64,000 bases of DNA from Pseudomonas viridiflava (GCF_900582195.1 NZ_UTHA01000243.1:1-64000), one strand, 5' to 3'. Shown: positions 10,643-20,221, counted from the stretch's first letter. Made by a program: numbers and translations. The notes: generated by a model not told the origin, from the sequence alone.

Positions 10643-11013
10643 GGCGCCTCCTCTCCTAGTGGTGACCCCTACCAAAGGTCACGTGGGTTGGGATGAGCCA
10701 GTACAAGATCCGATCCAGGCCATTCAATGACGAACGCCTGCCTTACAGCGGCAGGAGCCTTGCGGCCAACCGGAAAACCGAACCAGAGTGACTGGGATTC
10801 AAATCGAAATATTCGCACGTCGACCGCTGCCGGGACTGTAGGTCATCCGGAGCCTGAGAACGCTTGAGCCCGGCATGCTAGCACAGATGAGCGGTCACTT
10901 ATGCCTCTGTTTGATCACAAGGCAAATCGTCTGTTTTTGTGCCAGAGTGCTGAACTTGATGGCGCCTTCAGCCCTCAGATAACAAGACATTGACCCACAA
11001 GGAGCATCCTCGC
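10643..11013. other. Upstream region of thrS and of the 11014 gene
   Basis: About 370 non-coding bases between divergent genes; promoters for both must lie here. The one clear structure is a hairpin at 10737-10755 (CCTGCC/GGCAGG, seven-base loop) about 100 bases before thrS. This position would suit a leader element, but no threonine-tRNA-like operator can be assigned by eye. Confidence 0.4.
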
Positions 11014-11316
11014 ATGCGTCTGAATACCCTGTTCGCCGTCGTCGCCCCTATCGTTATGCTGCTGCCGCTGAGCGCCCACGCCGACTGGCCGAAGGGCGAG
11101 CGTGAGAAGTACATGGCGCAGTGCACCCAGGCGGCGACTCCGCAAATCGGCGCGGCTGCGGCCAAATCGCACTGTGCTTGTGGCGCTGATGCAATCAAGA
11201 CTTATCCTGCAGCCGATATTCAGTCCCTGATGGACAACAAGGCCACCCCTGAACTGCAGCAGAAAGCACTGGGCCAAATTGCCAAATGCAAGGCAAATAC
11301 ACCGGCGAAAAAGTGA
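11014..11316 (+). CDS. Small exported cysteine-containing hypothetical protein
   Basis: A 100-residue protein with a signal peptide (MRLNTLFAVVAPIVMLLPL, cleaved near AHA-D). The mature part has four cysteines (MAQC, HCACG, AKCKA) that could form two disulfides in the periplasm. The ATG at 11014 is chosen because AAGGAG lies about ten bases upstream; an in-frame ATG at 10990 would place eight charged residues before the signal peptide. No named family recognised. Confidence 0.75.
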   Translation: MRLNTLFAVVAPIVMLLPLSAHADWPKGEREKYMAQCTQAATPQIGAAAAKSHCACGADAIKTYPAADIQSLMDNKATPELQQKALGQIAKCKANTPAKK

Positions 11317-11604
11317 TTGAAAAAGCCTTCTGAGTCGGCTCAGCGCCCCTGAAACGGGCTGATTTTGAGCCTTTTCAGACGATTTATGCAGGTTTTACAG
11401 GTTTTTTTATCGTTTTTACGTTCCGCTCAAAGCCTTGTAAACCGGGGCTTTCAGCTGAAACAGGCAGTAAAGAAAACACGACTGATTGGCAAACAGCACG
11501 CCCGGGGGGCTACCAAAGCGAACATTTCGACTATGATACCCGGGTGTGCCCAGTTGGCCTGAGCAGCACAGTACTGAAAAATATATGTTTCTTGGAGATA
11601 CACC

Positions 11605-11817
11605 ATGTCTAATCGCCAAACCGGCACCGTTAAGTGGTTCAACGATGAAAAAGGCTTCGGCTTCATCACTCCTCAAGGTGGCGGTGACGACCTGTTCGTA
11701 CACTTCAAAGCTATCGAATCCGACGGTTTCAAAAGCCTGAAAGAAGGCCAGACCGTCTCTTTCGTGGCTGAGAAAGGCCAAAAGGGTATGCAAGCTGCAC
11801 AGGTTCGCCCAGAGTAA
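11605..11817 (+). CDS. Cold-shock domain protein (CspA family)
   Basis: A 70-residue single cold-shock domain. It has both RNA-binding motifs, KGFGFI (RNP1) and DLFVHF (RNP2), and starts [15 protein letters not shown]. These proteins bind single-stranded RNA and act as RNA chaperones. TTGGAG precedes the ATG. The roughly 290-base region upstream, with U-rich runs near 11390-11415, is long enough for the structured leader that cold-shock genes often have. A strong terminator follows directly. Several Csp paralogues exist in Pseudomonas, so no specific symbol is given. Confidence 0.95.
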   Translation: MSNRQTGTVKWFNDEKGFGFITPQGGGDDLFVHFKAIESDGFKSLKEGQTVSFVAEKGQKGMQAAQVRPE

Positions 11818-11831
11818 TTTCTCGGCGCACT

Positions 11832-11863
11832 AAAAAAACCCCGTCCATGTGACGGGGTTTTTT
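11832..11863. terminator. Bidirectional intrinsic terminator
   Basis: AAACCCCGTC/GACGGGGTTT stem with loop CATGT, flanked by A and T runs on both sides. It serves the cold-shock gene on the plus strand and the convergent lipoprotein gene on the minus strand. Confidence 0.9.
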
Positions 11864-11889
11864 ATGCCTGCAACAAAAGCGCTGTCTGA

Positions 11890-12207
11890 TTAGCCGCAGT
11901 TGACGCGAGTGATCACCAGATTGTTGTCGGTGTTCAGATTCAGGCGATCAGAACGGTACTCGAGCGTGATCATGTCATTCGGCTTGAGGAAACGAGCATT
12001 CTGCGCCCCGGCTTTGTTGCGCGCCTGCTCCAGAAGCTCTGGTGAAGCTTTCTTGCCAATGGCGAATTCCGCCGCCGTTGCTTCACAGCGACTGTGACCG
12101 GATTCGGCTGCCACTGGATCCTTTGCCGACTCGCTGGAGGTCGTGCTGCAACCGGCCAACATGGCAGCGGCCAAAAGTGCACCCAGTGTCGCGAACTTCA
12201 AAGGCAT
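11890..12207 (-). CDS. Lipoprotein with I78-type peptidase-inhibitor domain
   Basis: A 105-residue lipoprotein. The signal peptide ends in the lipobox LAGC, with the lipidated cysteine near residue 20. Its C-terminal half matches the I78 inhibitor/elastase-inhibitor-like fold: ARNKAGAQNARFLKPND, then LEYRSDRLNLNTDNN and a final CG. The second and third cysteines (SRCEAT and VNCG) probably pair. Known I78 members inhibit serine proteases; inhibition here is inferred. Confidence 0.75.
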   Translation of the reverse strand: MPLKFATLGALLAAAMLAGCSTTSSESAKDPVAAESGHSRCEATAAEFAIGKKASPELLEQARNKAGAQNARFLKPNDMITLEYRSDRLNLNTDNNLVITRVNCG

Positions 12208-12376
12208 GAAGCCTCCTTGTTGTCAAAATGGTTAAGCTGAGATCGTGCGACCGTCATTCCGGCGTTTGGTTTCACAGCCAAGGCCATCACCCTGCCGCAC
12301 GATTGGAAAAACGCCGAGTGTGCCTGAGCGGCATGCGTGACTTCATCAATCAATCGTGACTGAATATTAACGGCGC

Positions 12377-12682
12377 TCAGTAGACGTCGATGTAGTCATA
12401 CGGTGGATTCGGCCAGTTATCCTTCAGCGCGTTGAAAATCTGCATCACCCACACCTCGTCACTGGCCGCGACGTTGCCCACGTAGCCCGAGCCCTTGGCC
12501 CAGGTTTCCAGGCGAAACAGCAAACCGTCGATATCCTGCCCACCGGTAACGCCGGAAGAAATGTAAGCGATACCGCCCTTGGTCACACGAAGTTGCGTGT
12601 GCTCGTCATCACTGGCCGAGGCGAGCAACTGGCGCACTGCGTCGAGCGTGAGGCCGTCAGGGGTGTTCAAATCGATCTGCAC
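12377..12682 (-). CDS. Conserved hypothetical protein
   Basis: A 101-residue soluble, acidic protein starting at a GTG (MQIDLNTPDG) with AAGGAT about ten bases upstream. The N-terminal 35 residues look like a small helical unit (LTLDAVRQLLASASDDEHTQ) followed by a beta-rich part with Gly and Trp. No signal peptide or cysteines. No family recognised. Its upstream region overlaps the start of the open frame of the divergent gene at 12814. Confidence 0.6.
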   Translation of the reverse strand: MQIDLNTPDGLTLDAVRQLLASASDDEHTQLRVTKGGIAYISSGVTGGQDIDGLLFRLETWAKGSGYVGNVAASDEVWVMQIFNALKDNWPNPPYDYIDVY

Positions 12683-12813
12683 AGCACGATCCTTGAAAAG
12701 CCTTGAAAGACCAAGTGTCGCATAGCACTCCGCTCATGCCTAAGTCGCAGTGCCAAACGCCCGACAAAATGGTTAACTCGAATCCAGGATCTTCCGACTT
12801 TTCGAGCGCTCTC

Positions 12814-13020
12814 ATGACCACCATCAGCATCGACGCCGCCATTAACGCCAAATGGGCAGACGGACACAGCTCTTACAGCCCGGGCACCACCGAAGAACTG
12901 GCGCTGATTGGTATCGATCTTTTGGTCAAGGAACTGGGCACAGAAGCGGCCAAGCAATTCATAAAGCAGATTTTCGAGCGCTACCCGACCGAACAAGCCG
13001 AGAACACTGAGAGGGTGTAA
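12814..13020 (+). CDS. Small conserved hypothetical protein
   Basis: A 68-residue protein starting MTTISIDAAINAKWADGHSS, predicted mainly helical and soluble. The open frame extends upstream to 12703, but that extension overlaps the promoter of the divergent gene and has poor composition, so the ATG at 12814 is preferred although its ribosome-binding site is weak. Function unknown. Confidence 0.55.
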   Translation: MTTISIDAAINAKWADGHSSYSPGTTEELALIGIDLLVKELGTEAAKQFIKQIFERYPTEQAENTERV

Positions 13021-13044
13021 AACCCGCAGGCTGGCACCTGCGGG
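13017..13044 (-). terminator. Terminator of the rbs operon
   Basis: CCCGCAGG/CCTGCGGG stem with a six-base loop, followed on the minus strand by TTTTA. It closes the long ribose/nucleoside operon and overlaps the stop codon of the convergent 12814 gene. Confidence 0.8.
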
Positions 13045-13052
13045 CGAATGAT

Positions 13053-14081
13053 TTACTTCAGGCGTTTCAGGCGCTCGGTCAGCAAGTCAAAGAAGCCTTG
13101 CGCGTCGCCGTTTTCTACCCAAAAGGCGTTCTTGGGTGCCTTCAGGCCGTCGTACCAATCGACAATGGTCTGGCCGAAAGTCGGCCCTTCACGGCTATCG
13201 ACAACGACATTTACCGAACGGCCGGTGAACAGCTCCGGCTTGAGCAGGTAAGCCACGACGGTCGCGTCATGCACCGGGCCACCCGGAATACCGTAGTGCT
13301 CCATGTCGCCCTTGATGTACTCGTTGAGAATGTCGCCGACAATCTTGCTCGCGTTGTTGTTCAGCGCAGCGATCTGTTTCAGGCGCGCGTCACTGGTGAG
13401 AATCTTGTGGGTCACGTCCAGCGGCAGGTAAGTCAGTTTCACGCCGCTTTTCAGCACGACTTCAGCCGCTTGCGGGTCAGCGAACAGGTTGAACTCAGCC
13501 ACCGGAGTGATGTTGCCACCGTTGAAGTGCGCACCACCCATGATCACCACTTCCTTGATGCCCTGAACGATTTCAGGCTCCTGGATCAGCGCCAGCGCCA
13601 GATTGGTCTGTGGGCCGAGCATGGCGATGGTGATGCTATGCGGCTTGGCTTTTTTCAGGGTATCGATCAGATAGTTGACGGCATTGCCTTCAGCCAGACC
13701 CTTTTTCGGTTCGTGCACGGTGACACCCGACAGGCCTTCCTTGCCATGGATGTTCTCGGCATAGATCGGCGTGCGCATCAGCGGCTTCGGCGCACCAGCA
13801 TAAACCGGTACGTCTTCGCGGCCTGCCCACTCGCGAGCCAGTCGTGCGTTACGCGAAGTCTTGTCGAGGCGCACATTGCCGGCCACGGTGGTCAGCGCGC
13901 GAATGTTCAGTTCGTCCGGCGAGGCCAGCGCGAACAGCAAAGCGACCACGTCGTCGGCACCCGGGTCGGTGTCGATGATCAGGTCGATTTTTTCCGCCGC
14001 ATGAGCGCCGGTGGCAGAGATAACGGACAAAAGCAGCAGACTCCGGAGCAGTTGGTGCAGTTTCTGAGCATAGCGTTGCAT
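13053..14081 (-). CDS. Exported inosine-uridine type nucleoside hydrolase
   Basis: A 342-residue ribonucleoside hydrolase that splits nucleosides into base and ribose. The calcium-binding motif DTDPGADD lies at about residues 36-43, and the family segments VYAGAPKP, GPQTNLALAL, VIMGGAHFNGGN and PVHDAT follow. Unlike the cytosolic Rih enzymes it begins with a signal peptide (LLRSLLLLSVISATGAHA, cleaved near residue 28), so it should act in the periplasm. It is the last gene of the rbs operon, 31 bases after rbsD. This suggests it supplies ribose to the RbsABC importer. Confidence 0.9.
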   Translation of the reverse strand: MQRYAQKLHQLLRSLLLLSVISATGAHAAEKIDLIIDTDPGADDVVALLFALASPDELNIRALTTVAGNVRLDKTSRNARLAREWAGREDVPVYAGAPKPLMRTPIYAENIHGKEGLSGVTVHEPKKGLAEGNAVNYLIDTLKKAKPHSITIAMLGPQTNLALALIQEPEIVQGIKEVVIMGGAHFNGGNITPVAEFNLFADPQAAEVVLKSGVKLTYLPLDVTHKILTSDARLKQIAALNNNASKIVGDILNEYIKGDMEHYGIPGGPVHDATVVAYLLKPELFTGRSVNVVVDSREGPTFGQTIVDWYDGLKAPKNAFWVENGDAQGFFDLLTERLKRLK

Positions 14082-14112
14082 GGCGCATTCCTTGTGCTTG
14101 TGAAATCAAAAG

Positions 14113-14517
14113 TTAAAAGGTGACTCCAGCGACCAGCACGATATTGCAGTACGGCTGGCATTCGCCTGTACGAACAATCGCCCGAGCCTGTCGGCTGAGC
14201 ACCTTGAATTGCTCATGACTGAGCAGATCGCGACGGCCCAAAGCGCCCTCTTCGTTCAACGCGTCCAGCGTGATCAGCGCTGTCGGTTGCTTGTCGAAAA
14301 TTTCCTTGGCCAGCGCATGGCTTTCCACCTGCATCTCGCTGAGCACGACCTTCAGGGTGCTGACGAAATCCGGCACACCGTGGGTCAGCGCCAGATCAAT
14401 CAGCTCGACGCCCGGCGGCACTGGCAGCCCGGCATCACCAATAACCACCATGTCGCCATGGCCCAGGGATGCGATCAGCCGCGACAAGGCGACGTTGAGC
14501 AGAGGAGTCTTTTTCAT
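14113..14517 (-). CDS. rbsD: D-ribose pyranase
   Basis: A 134-residue protein that interconverts ribopyranose and ribofuranose forms so that ribokinase can act. It begins [22 protein letters not shown] with the conserved early His, and contains [13 protein letters not shown]. It overlaps rbsK by four bases (ATGA), implying coupled translation. Confidence 0.95.
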   Translation of the reverse strand: MKKTPLLNVALSRLIASLGHGDMVVIGDAGLPVPPGVELIDLALTHGVPDFVSTLKVVLSEMQVESHALAKEIFDKQPTALITLDALNEEGALGRRDLLSHEQFKVLSRQARAIVRTGECQPYCNIVLVAGVTF

Positions 14518-15431
14518 GCGGGTTTAAAGGCCTGTACGTCGGATTGGGTTGGAATGGACGGTTGTGCACCGGCGCGGGTTACCGACAGCGCGGCGGCAAT
14601 CTGTCCGTAGCGAATCGCCTCAGCCTCGGATTTACCATTGGCCAGCGCCGCGGCAAAGCCACCGACAAACGTGTCTCCGGCGGCGGTGGTGTCGACAGCC
14701 TTCACTTTCGGCGCCGGGAAATGCTCAAAGCTCTGGCCGTTAGCGAACAGCGAACCTTGAGCACCAAGGGTAATGATGACTTTACCCGCCCCCATGGTGA
14801 TCAATTGACTGGCGGCATTTTCTGCACTTTCCAGCGAGTCCACCGGCAATCCGCTCAACACGGTCGCCTCGCTCTCGTTGGGGATCAGATAATCGATCGC
14901 GGCAAACCAGTCTGCCGGCAGTGCACGACTGGCCGGGGCCGGATTGAGGATGACGATTTTGCCCAGTGCACGCGCACGCCTGAGCGCATGCCCCACCGTG
15001 GCATCGGGAATTTCGAGCTGGCAGATAATCACGTCGGCGGCTTGCAGCACCGCATCAAACCGGTCGATCACTGCGGGCGTCATTGCGCCGTTGGCGCCGG
15101 CGACGATGACAATGGCGTTCTGACTGTTGTCATCGACCACAATCAGCGCAACGCCGCTGGAATCAGCGACTGTGCTGACGGCCTGACAATCGATCTGCTC
15201 GGCCAACAAGGCGTCACGCAATTGCACACCATAGTCATCATTGCCAACGCAGCCGACCATTGCCACCTGTGCGCCCAAACGCGCGGCGGCCACCGCCTGA
15301 TTGGCGCCCTTGCCACCGGAAACCGTGGCAAAGGAATGACCGATCAGCGTTTCACCGCCTACCGGCAGCCGCGGCGCCCGGGTCACCAGATCCATGTTCA
15401 GGCTGCCTATTACCACTACATTTACTGGCAT
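14514..15431 (-). CDS. rbsK: Ribokinase
   Basis: A 305-residue PfkB-family kinase that forms ribose 5-phosphate. It shows GSLNMDLV at the start, the glycine pair motif [15 protein letters not shown] near residue 40, and the C-terminal anion-hole/catalytic motif [17 protein letters not shown] with the catalytic Asp. It lies 24 bases after rbsR in the operon. Confidence 0.97.
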   Translation of the reverse strand: MPVNVVVIGSLNMDLVTRAPRLPVGGETLIGHSFATVSGGKGANQAVAAARLGAQVAMVGCVGNDDYGVQLRDALLAEQIDCQAVSTVADSSGVALIVVDDNSQNAIVIVAGANGAMTPAVIDRFDAVLQAADVIICQLEIPDATVGHALRRARALGKIVILNPAPASRALPADWFAAIDYLIPNESEATVLSGLPVDSLESAENAASQLITMGAGKVIITLGAQGSLFANGQSFEHFPAPKVKAVDTTAAGDTFVGGFAAALANGKSEAEAIRYGQIAAALSVTRAGAQPSIPTQSDVQAFKPA

Positions 15432-15455
15432 ACATCATTACTCGTCAATTCGGTT

Positions 15456-16475
15456 TCAGCGGTATTCGGTGAACACGCCGGACAACGGTGCAGTCGATTC
15501 GCGCAAGACAATACTCGGGGTCACGATTCGCTGATCAGTGCCCAGGTTCGGCGTAGCGATCCGTCGCAGCAACACTTCAGCGGCCATCTCACCCAGTTGC
15601 AGGATCGACTGCCCGACAGTGGTCAATGCCGGATACACGTAACGACTCATCTGGATATCGTCGAAACCGATCACCGACAGCTCGCTCGGCACGCGAACAT
15701 TGCGCTCCGCTGCAGCGCGCAGCACGCCGATGCCGATCATGTCGTTACCGGCAAAAATCGCGCTGGGCGGATTGCTTTCAAGCAGCGTCGCTGCCGCGTT
15801 GTAACCGCCAGTACTGGTGAAATCACTTTCCAGCATGCGCTCCTGGCGGACTTCAACGCCCGCCTCTTTCAGCGCCCGGCAATATCCGGCCAGACGCATC
15901 TGCGCCACACTGGTACTGGCCGGACCGCCAATAGTGGCAATGTCGCGGTGGCCCAATTCCAGCAAGTGCCGGGTGGCGAGGTAGGCGCCGTATTCGTGGT
16001 CGATACGCACCAGATCGGCGTCGACACCGTCCAGACCACGGTCGACGATGACCATCGGCGTTTTCACCCCGGCCAGCCCTTGCGCCAGACCGCTGTCACC
16101 ACCTGCGGAAGCAACGATCAGACCGTCGATGCGCTTCTCCAGCAATACGCGCAAATAGCTGCGCTGCTTGTCGGGGTTGTCGTCGGAGTTGCAAAGGATC
16201 ACGCAGTAGCCATTACGCTCGCAGTAATCCTCGATGCCCCGCGCCAACTCGGCGAAGTACGGGTTCAGACTGTTCGGCACCAGCAGGCCGATGGTTGCAG
16301 TGGTCTTGGCCTTCAGCGAGCGCGCCACAGCACTCGGCACATAGTCGAGGCTCTTGATCGCCGCCTCGACTTTCAGCCGCACTTCCTGACTGACCGGCCG
16401 GGTGTTGTTCACCACATGCGACACCGTCGTGTAGGAAATTCCCGCGAGGGCTGCCACATCCTTGATCGTTGCCAT
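15456..16475 (-). CDS. rbsR: Ribose operon repressor, LacI family
   Basis: A 339-residue repressor. The N-terminal helix-turn-helix and hinge (TIKDVAALAGISYTTVSHV; YVPSAVARSLK) are followed by a periplasmic-binding-protein-like ribose sensor. It lies inside the operon it should regulate, between rbsC and rbsK, three bases after rbsC. The 14-base palindrome at 20115 upstream of rbsB is its likely operator. Confidence 0.93.
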   Translation of the reverse strand: MATIKDVAALAGISYTTVSHVVNNTRPVSQEVRLKVEAAIKSLDYVPSAVARSLKAKTTATIGLLVPNSLNPYFAELARGIEDYCERNGYCVILCNSDDNPDKQRSYLRVLLEKRIDGLIVASAGGDSGLAQGLAGVKTPMVIVDRGLDGVDADLVRIDHEYGAYLATRHLLELGHRDIATIGGPASTSVAQMRLAGYCRALKEAGVEVRQERMLESDFTSTGGYNAAATLLESNPPSAIFAGNDMIGIGVLRAAAERNVRVPSELSVIGFDDIQMSRYVYPALTTVGQSILQLGEMAAEVLLRRIATPNLGTDQRIVTPSIVLRESTAPLSGVFTEYR

Positions 16476-16478
16476 GTC

Positions 16479-17456
16479 TTAGCCCCGGCGACTGGCGCGC
16501 TGACTGCGATAAGTATCAAGCACTACCGCGATCACAATCACCGCACCGGTAATGATACGTTTGGTCGGCTCGGTCGCGCCGATCTGCGCCAGACCCGCCG
16601 CCAGTACCGAGATGATCAATACGCCGAAGAACGTGCTGATCACCGAACCGCGTCCGCCCATCAGGCTGGTACCGCCGATCACCACTGCGGCGATCACTTG
16701 CAGCTCCAGACCGGAGCCGGCGTTCGGGTCAGCGGCTTCCAGACGGGAAATCTGAAACAGCGCGGCGATGCCGGCCAGCAGGCCCATCAAGCTGAACACC
16801 AGAATCTTGTAGGGTTTCGGATTGATCCCCGCGAGCCGCACCGCCTCTTCGTTGGTACCGATGCCGATCAGGTAGCGACCGAATACGGTGCGAGTCAAAA
16901 CCGCTTGAGCAATGATGATCACCAGCAAGGCAATGATGAACGACGGCGAGATGCCGAACGCGATCGGGTTCGACAGCCAGGCGAACGAATCACCGATGTA
17001 CGCGGTGCGCGATCCGGTCATCTGATACGCCAGACCCCGAGCCATTTCCAGCACACCCAGAGAGACGATGAACGATGGAATCCGCCACGCCACAGTGATC
17101 GAACCGGTGACAGTACCGGCCAGTGCCGCCACGGCCATGCCGAGCAACGCTGACGGCAACACGCCCCAGCCCCAACCGAGAATGGCGACGCTGACCGTCG
17201 AAGCGGCCAGTGCCAGTACCGAACCCACCGACAGGTCGATGCCGCCGATGATCAACACGAAGGTCATGCCGACGGCCAGTACCATCAGGTCAGGAATCTG
17301 GTTGGCCAGGGTGCTGAAGGTGTTATAGGACAGAAAGTGGCTGCTCAAGACCGAGAACAGCGCAATCATCGCCAGCAAGGCACCGGCCAGGCCCAGATAA
17401 GTGCCCAGACCATAGAAGTTGCCACTACGTTTGCCGGCAGGAGATGCAGTTTTCAT
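16479..17456 (-). CDS. rbsC: Ribose ABC transporter permease
   Basis: A 325-residue inner-membrane permease with about eight to ten hydrophobic segments. It carries the family motifs IGGIDLSVGSVLALAAS and GGTSLMGGRGSVISTFFG. It partners RbsA and RbsB for ribose import. It overlaps rbsA by four bases. Confidence 0.96.
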   Translation of the reverse strand: MKTASPAGKRSGNFYGLGTYLGLAGALLAMIALFSVLSSHFLSYNTFSTLANQIPDLMVLAVGMTFVLIIGGIDLSVGSVLALAASTVSVAILGWGWGVLPSALLGMAVAALAGTVTGSITVAWRIPSFIVSLGVLEMARGLAYQMTGSRTAYIGDSFAWLSNPIAFGISPSFIIALLVIIIAQAVLTRTVFGRYLIGIGTNEEAVRLAGINPKPYKILVFSLMGLLAGIAALFQISRLEAADPNAGSGLELQVIAAVVIGGTSLMGGRGSVISTFFGVLIISVLAAGLAQIGATEPTKRIITGAVIVIAVVLDTYRSQRASRRG

Positions 17457-19006
17457 GGGAGATCCCTAGGCGCCGCTTCGTTGAGCAACGCATCACGTTT
17501 TTGGTAGCCGGCGAACGCGGCGGCAAGCAAATCATCCTGGGTCCAGCTGTCTCGCTCGAAAGTGTCGATCAAGCGCCCTGCCGACAAAACGCCGATCCGG
17601 TCGCAGATCAGCATCAGCTCGCGCAAGTCACTGGAGACCACTACCAGCGCTTTGCCCTGGCGAGTCAGTTCGCCAAGCAGGGCATAAATGTCGAATTTGG
17701 CGCCGACGTCGATGCCGCGGGTCGGCTCGTCGAACAGCAGCACCGAACAGTCGCGCTCCAGCCAGCGGCCGATCACAACCTTCTGCTGGTTGCCGCCGGA
17801 CAACTCTGAAACCAGTTGTGTCGGACTTGAACTGCGGATGCGCATGGCGTCGATCTGACGCTGCGCCAGAGCTGTCTCGTCGCCGCTATTGACGACACCG
17901 CCACTGGAAATCTCCGGCATGTTGCCGAGCGCGATGTTGGCACTGATCGACTGACTCAGCAGCAGGCCTTCACCCTTGCGATCCTCGGTAATCAACGCGA
18001 TGCCGTTGCGTACGGCATCGACTGGCGAGCGCACACTGACGACTTTGGCTGGCGAGCCGAGGGCGATGGTGCCGCTGTCGGCGGTGTCTGCACCGAAGAT
18101 CAAGCGCAGCAACTCTGTGCGGCCTGCCCCGATCAGTCCGGAAATCCCGAAAATCTCGCCGGCACGCACTTCGAAGGAGACATCGCGCACTTTGTCGGAG
18201 CGAGTCAAACCCGTGACAGTCAGCGCCGGAGCACCGATCTTGCGCGGGCCCATGTCGATATGCTCGCCGAGTTCACGACCAACCATCAGCGTAACCAGTT
18301 GCTCGCTGTTGTAATTGGCCATCGGCTCGACGCAAACCAGATTGCCGTCACGCAGCACGGCAATGCGCTGTGCGACTCGGGCCAGCTCTTCGAGACGGTG
18401 GGAAATGTAGATGATCGAAACGCCGCGCGCCTGCAAGCGAGTGATCTGCTCAAAGAGCATTTCGACTTCACGCGCCGTAAGCATCGCGGTCGGCTCATCG
18501 AGAATCAGCACATGGCAATCGCCGATCAGGTTGCGGGCGATTTCGACCATCTGCTGATGCCCGATACCCAACTCGCCGACCAGCGTATCCGGATCAATTG
18601 CGTCGAGACCGACTTGCGCCATGGCTTCGATCGCCGCTTTGCGTAACTGCTTGCGGCTGATCCAGCCACCGTTGCTCGGCAGGTTGTCGAGAAACAGATT
18701 CTCCGCCACCGACAATGTCGGCAACAGATTGAGTTCTTGCATGACCATACGCACACCGAGGTCTTCAGCCTGGGTGCGACTGCCCGGTCGATAGTCCTTG
18801 CCCTGGAATTGCATCTGGCCGGTGGTCGGGGTGACCAGTCCGCCAATGATCTTCGACAGGGTACTTTTGCCGGCACCATTCTCGCCGGTCAGCGCCAGTA
18901 CTTCACCGCGCATCAGCGTCAGATCGATGCCGGTGAGCACCGGTTGCGCATAGGTCTTACCGATACCGCTGACCGAGAGGACAGCGTTCGGGGCGGAAAC
19001 TGACAT
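17453..19006 (-). CDS. rbsA: Ribose ABC transporter ATP-binding protein
   Basis: A 517-residue protein with two fused nucleotide-binding domains. The first has Walker A GENGAGKST and Walker B ILDEPTA. The second has a degenerate Walker A (GLIGAGRTEL) but an intact signature LSGGNQQK and Walker B LLFDEPTRG. This asymmetry is normal for the sugar importers of this class. It energises RbsC. Confidence 0.97.
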   Translation of the reverse strand: MSVSAPNAVLSVSGIGKTYAQPVLTGIDLTLMRGEVLALTGENGAGKSTLSKIIGGLVTPTTGQMQFQGKDYRPGSRTQAEDLGVRMVMQELNLLPTLSVAENLFLDNLPSNGGWISRKQLRKAAIEAMAQVGLDAIDPDTLVGELGIGHQQMVEIARNLIGDCHVLILDEPTAMLTAREVEMLFEQITRLQARGVSIIYISHRLEELARVAQRIAVLRDGNLVCVEPMANYNSEQLVTLMVGRELGEHIDMGPRKIGAPALTVTGLTRSDKVRDVSFEVRAGEIFGISGLIGAGRTELLRLIFGADTADSGTIALGSPAKVVSVRSPVDAVRNGIALITEDRKGEGLLLSQSISANIALGNMPEISSGGVVNSGDETALAQRQIDAMRIRSSSPTQLVSELSGGNQQKVVIGRWLERDCSVLLFDEPTRGIDVGAKFDIYALLGELTRQGKALVVVSSDLRELMLICDRIGVLSAGRLIDTFERDSWTQDDLLAAAFAGYQKRDALLNEAAPRDLP

Positions 19007-19063
19007 AAAAAACTCTCCATGCGCTCGCCCGGACGGACGAGCGCCGTTGTGTCGCCAGAAGAC

Positions 19064-20020
19064 TTACTTGGTGACCAGCTCGACCGGTGTTTCGATCACG
19101 CCGTTGGCGCCGCTGTCGACTTTCTCGCCCTTGATGATTTTCAGCGCGGTTTCGATGCCGAACACTGCCTGCTTCGCAGCGAACTGGTCAGCCGTGGCCA
19201 ACACGCGACCGTCCTTCAACATGGGCTTGATGGCATTGATGTTGTCGTAACCGACGACCTGAACCTGACCGGCCTTGCCAGCGGCACGCACTGCGGAAAC
19301 CGCACCTACAGCCATGCTGTCGTTGCCGGCCAGCAATGCCTTGACATCCGGGTACTCGCTGAGGATCGACGCGGCAACCTTGTTGCCCTTGTCGATTTCC
19401 CAGTCACCGGACTGCAGGGAAACGATCTTGATCTGCGCAGCGTCCATCGCATCCTTGAAGCCAGCGGTGCGCTGCTGGGCGTTGGTCGTGGTGGACACGC
19501 CTTCAATGATGCCGACTTCGTCTCCGGCCTTGAGCTGCTTGGCCAGATATTCACCGACCAGACGTGCGCCTTTGCGATTGTCCGGGCCTACGAAGGGCAC
19601 ACTGATATTTTTGCTTTTGACGATGGCCGGATCGAGCTGATTGTCGATGTTGATCACGGTGATGCCGGCATCGACGGCTTTCTTGATCACCGGCACCATG
19701 GCCTTGGAATCGGAAGGCGCGATCACCAGTGCATTAACCTTGGCCAAAATCATCTGCTCGACGATGCGGGTCTGGCCAGCAGTATCGGTTTCATCCTTGA
19801 TGCCGTTGGAGATCAGGTCGAAATCGGCGGAGTGTTCTTTCTGGTAGGCCTTGGCGCCATCTTCCATGGTCAGGAAGAATTCGTTGGCCAGAGACTTCAT
19901 GACCAGCGCGACTTTAGGTTTTTCGGCGGATTCGGCGAATGCCGAGGAGACAGGTAGTGCGGCGGCTGTGGCAGCCAGCATAGCGACAGCAAGAAGACGT
20001 CCAGCGAATGGCAGCTTCAT
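19064..20020 (-). CDS. rbsB: Periplasmic ribose-binding protein
   Basis: A 318-residue substrate-binding protein with a signal peptide (about residues 1-29, ending AFAES). The mature protein has the two-lobed sugar-binding pattern: KVALVMKSLANEFF, NALVIAPSDSKAM, GPDNRKGARL and LAGNDSMAVGAV. It is the first gene of the operon, and the 57-base gap to rbsA may allow differential expression. Confidence 0.96.
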   Translation of the reverse strand: MKLPFAGRLLAVAMLAATAAALPVSSAFAESAEKPKVALVMKSLANEFFLTMEDGAKAYQKEHSADFDLISNGIKDETDTAGQTRIVEQMILAKVNALVIAPSDSKAMVPVIKKAVDAGITVINIDNQLDPAIVKSKNISVPFVGPDNRKGARLVGEYLAKQLKAGDEVGIIEGVSTTTNAQQRTAGFKDAMDAAQIKIVSLQSGDWEIDKGNKVAASILSEYPDVKALLAGNDSMAVGAVSAVRAAGKAGQVQVVGYDNINAIKPMLKDGRVLATADQFAAKQAVFGIETALKIIKGEKVDSGANGVIETPVELVTK

Positions 20021-20114
20021 GGGTTCACTCCGATCTTATGATTATTGTGAGCAACGCTTGCGCTGGCGTAAGCTAACTCGCTTTCTTCCGGGCCATACAA
20101 TGCCGAGAGAGCCG

Positions 20115-20128
20115 CGCAAACGTTTGCG
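20115..20128. promoter_or_regulatory. Probable RbsR operator
   Basis: CGCAAACGTTTGCG is a perfect 14-base palindrome with the central CG of LacI-family operators. It lies about 95 bases upstream of rbsB. A weaker related half-site (GCAACGCTTGC) lies nearer to rbsB, around 20051. Binding by RbsR is inferred from position and family. Confidence 0.75.
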
Positions 20129-20221
20129 TAGACCGAACTATGCGAATCCAGCCGACATTTGTCAACAATCAGAAATCGTCACTTGTTGTAGGGCGAATCG
20201 TCCGACTCGCCCTTGCGCTGC

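Noticed and set aside
14544-17153. An 869-codon plus-strand open frame
   Set aside because: Antisense across rbsK, rbsR and rbsC; a single frame spanning three genuine genes on the other strand is a composition artefact.
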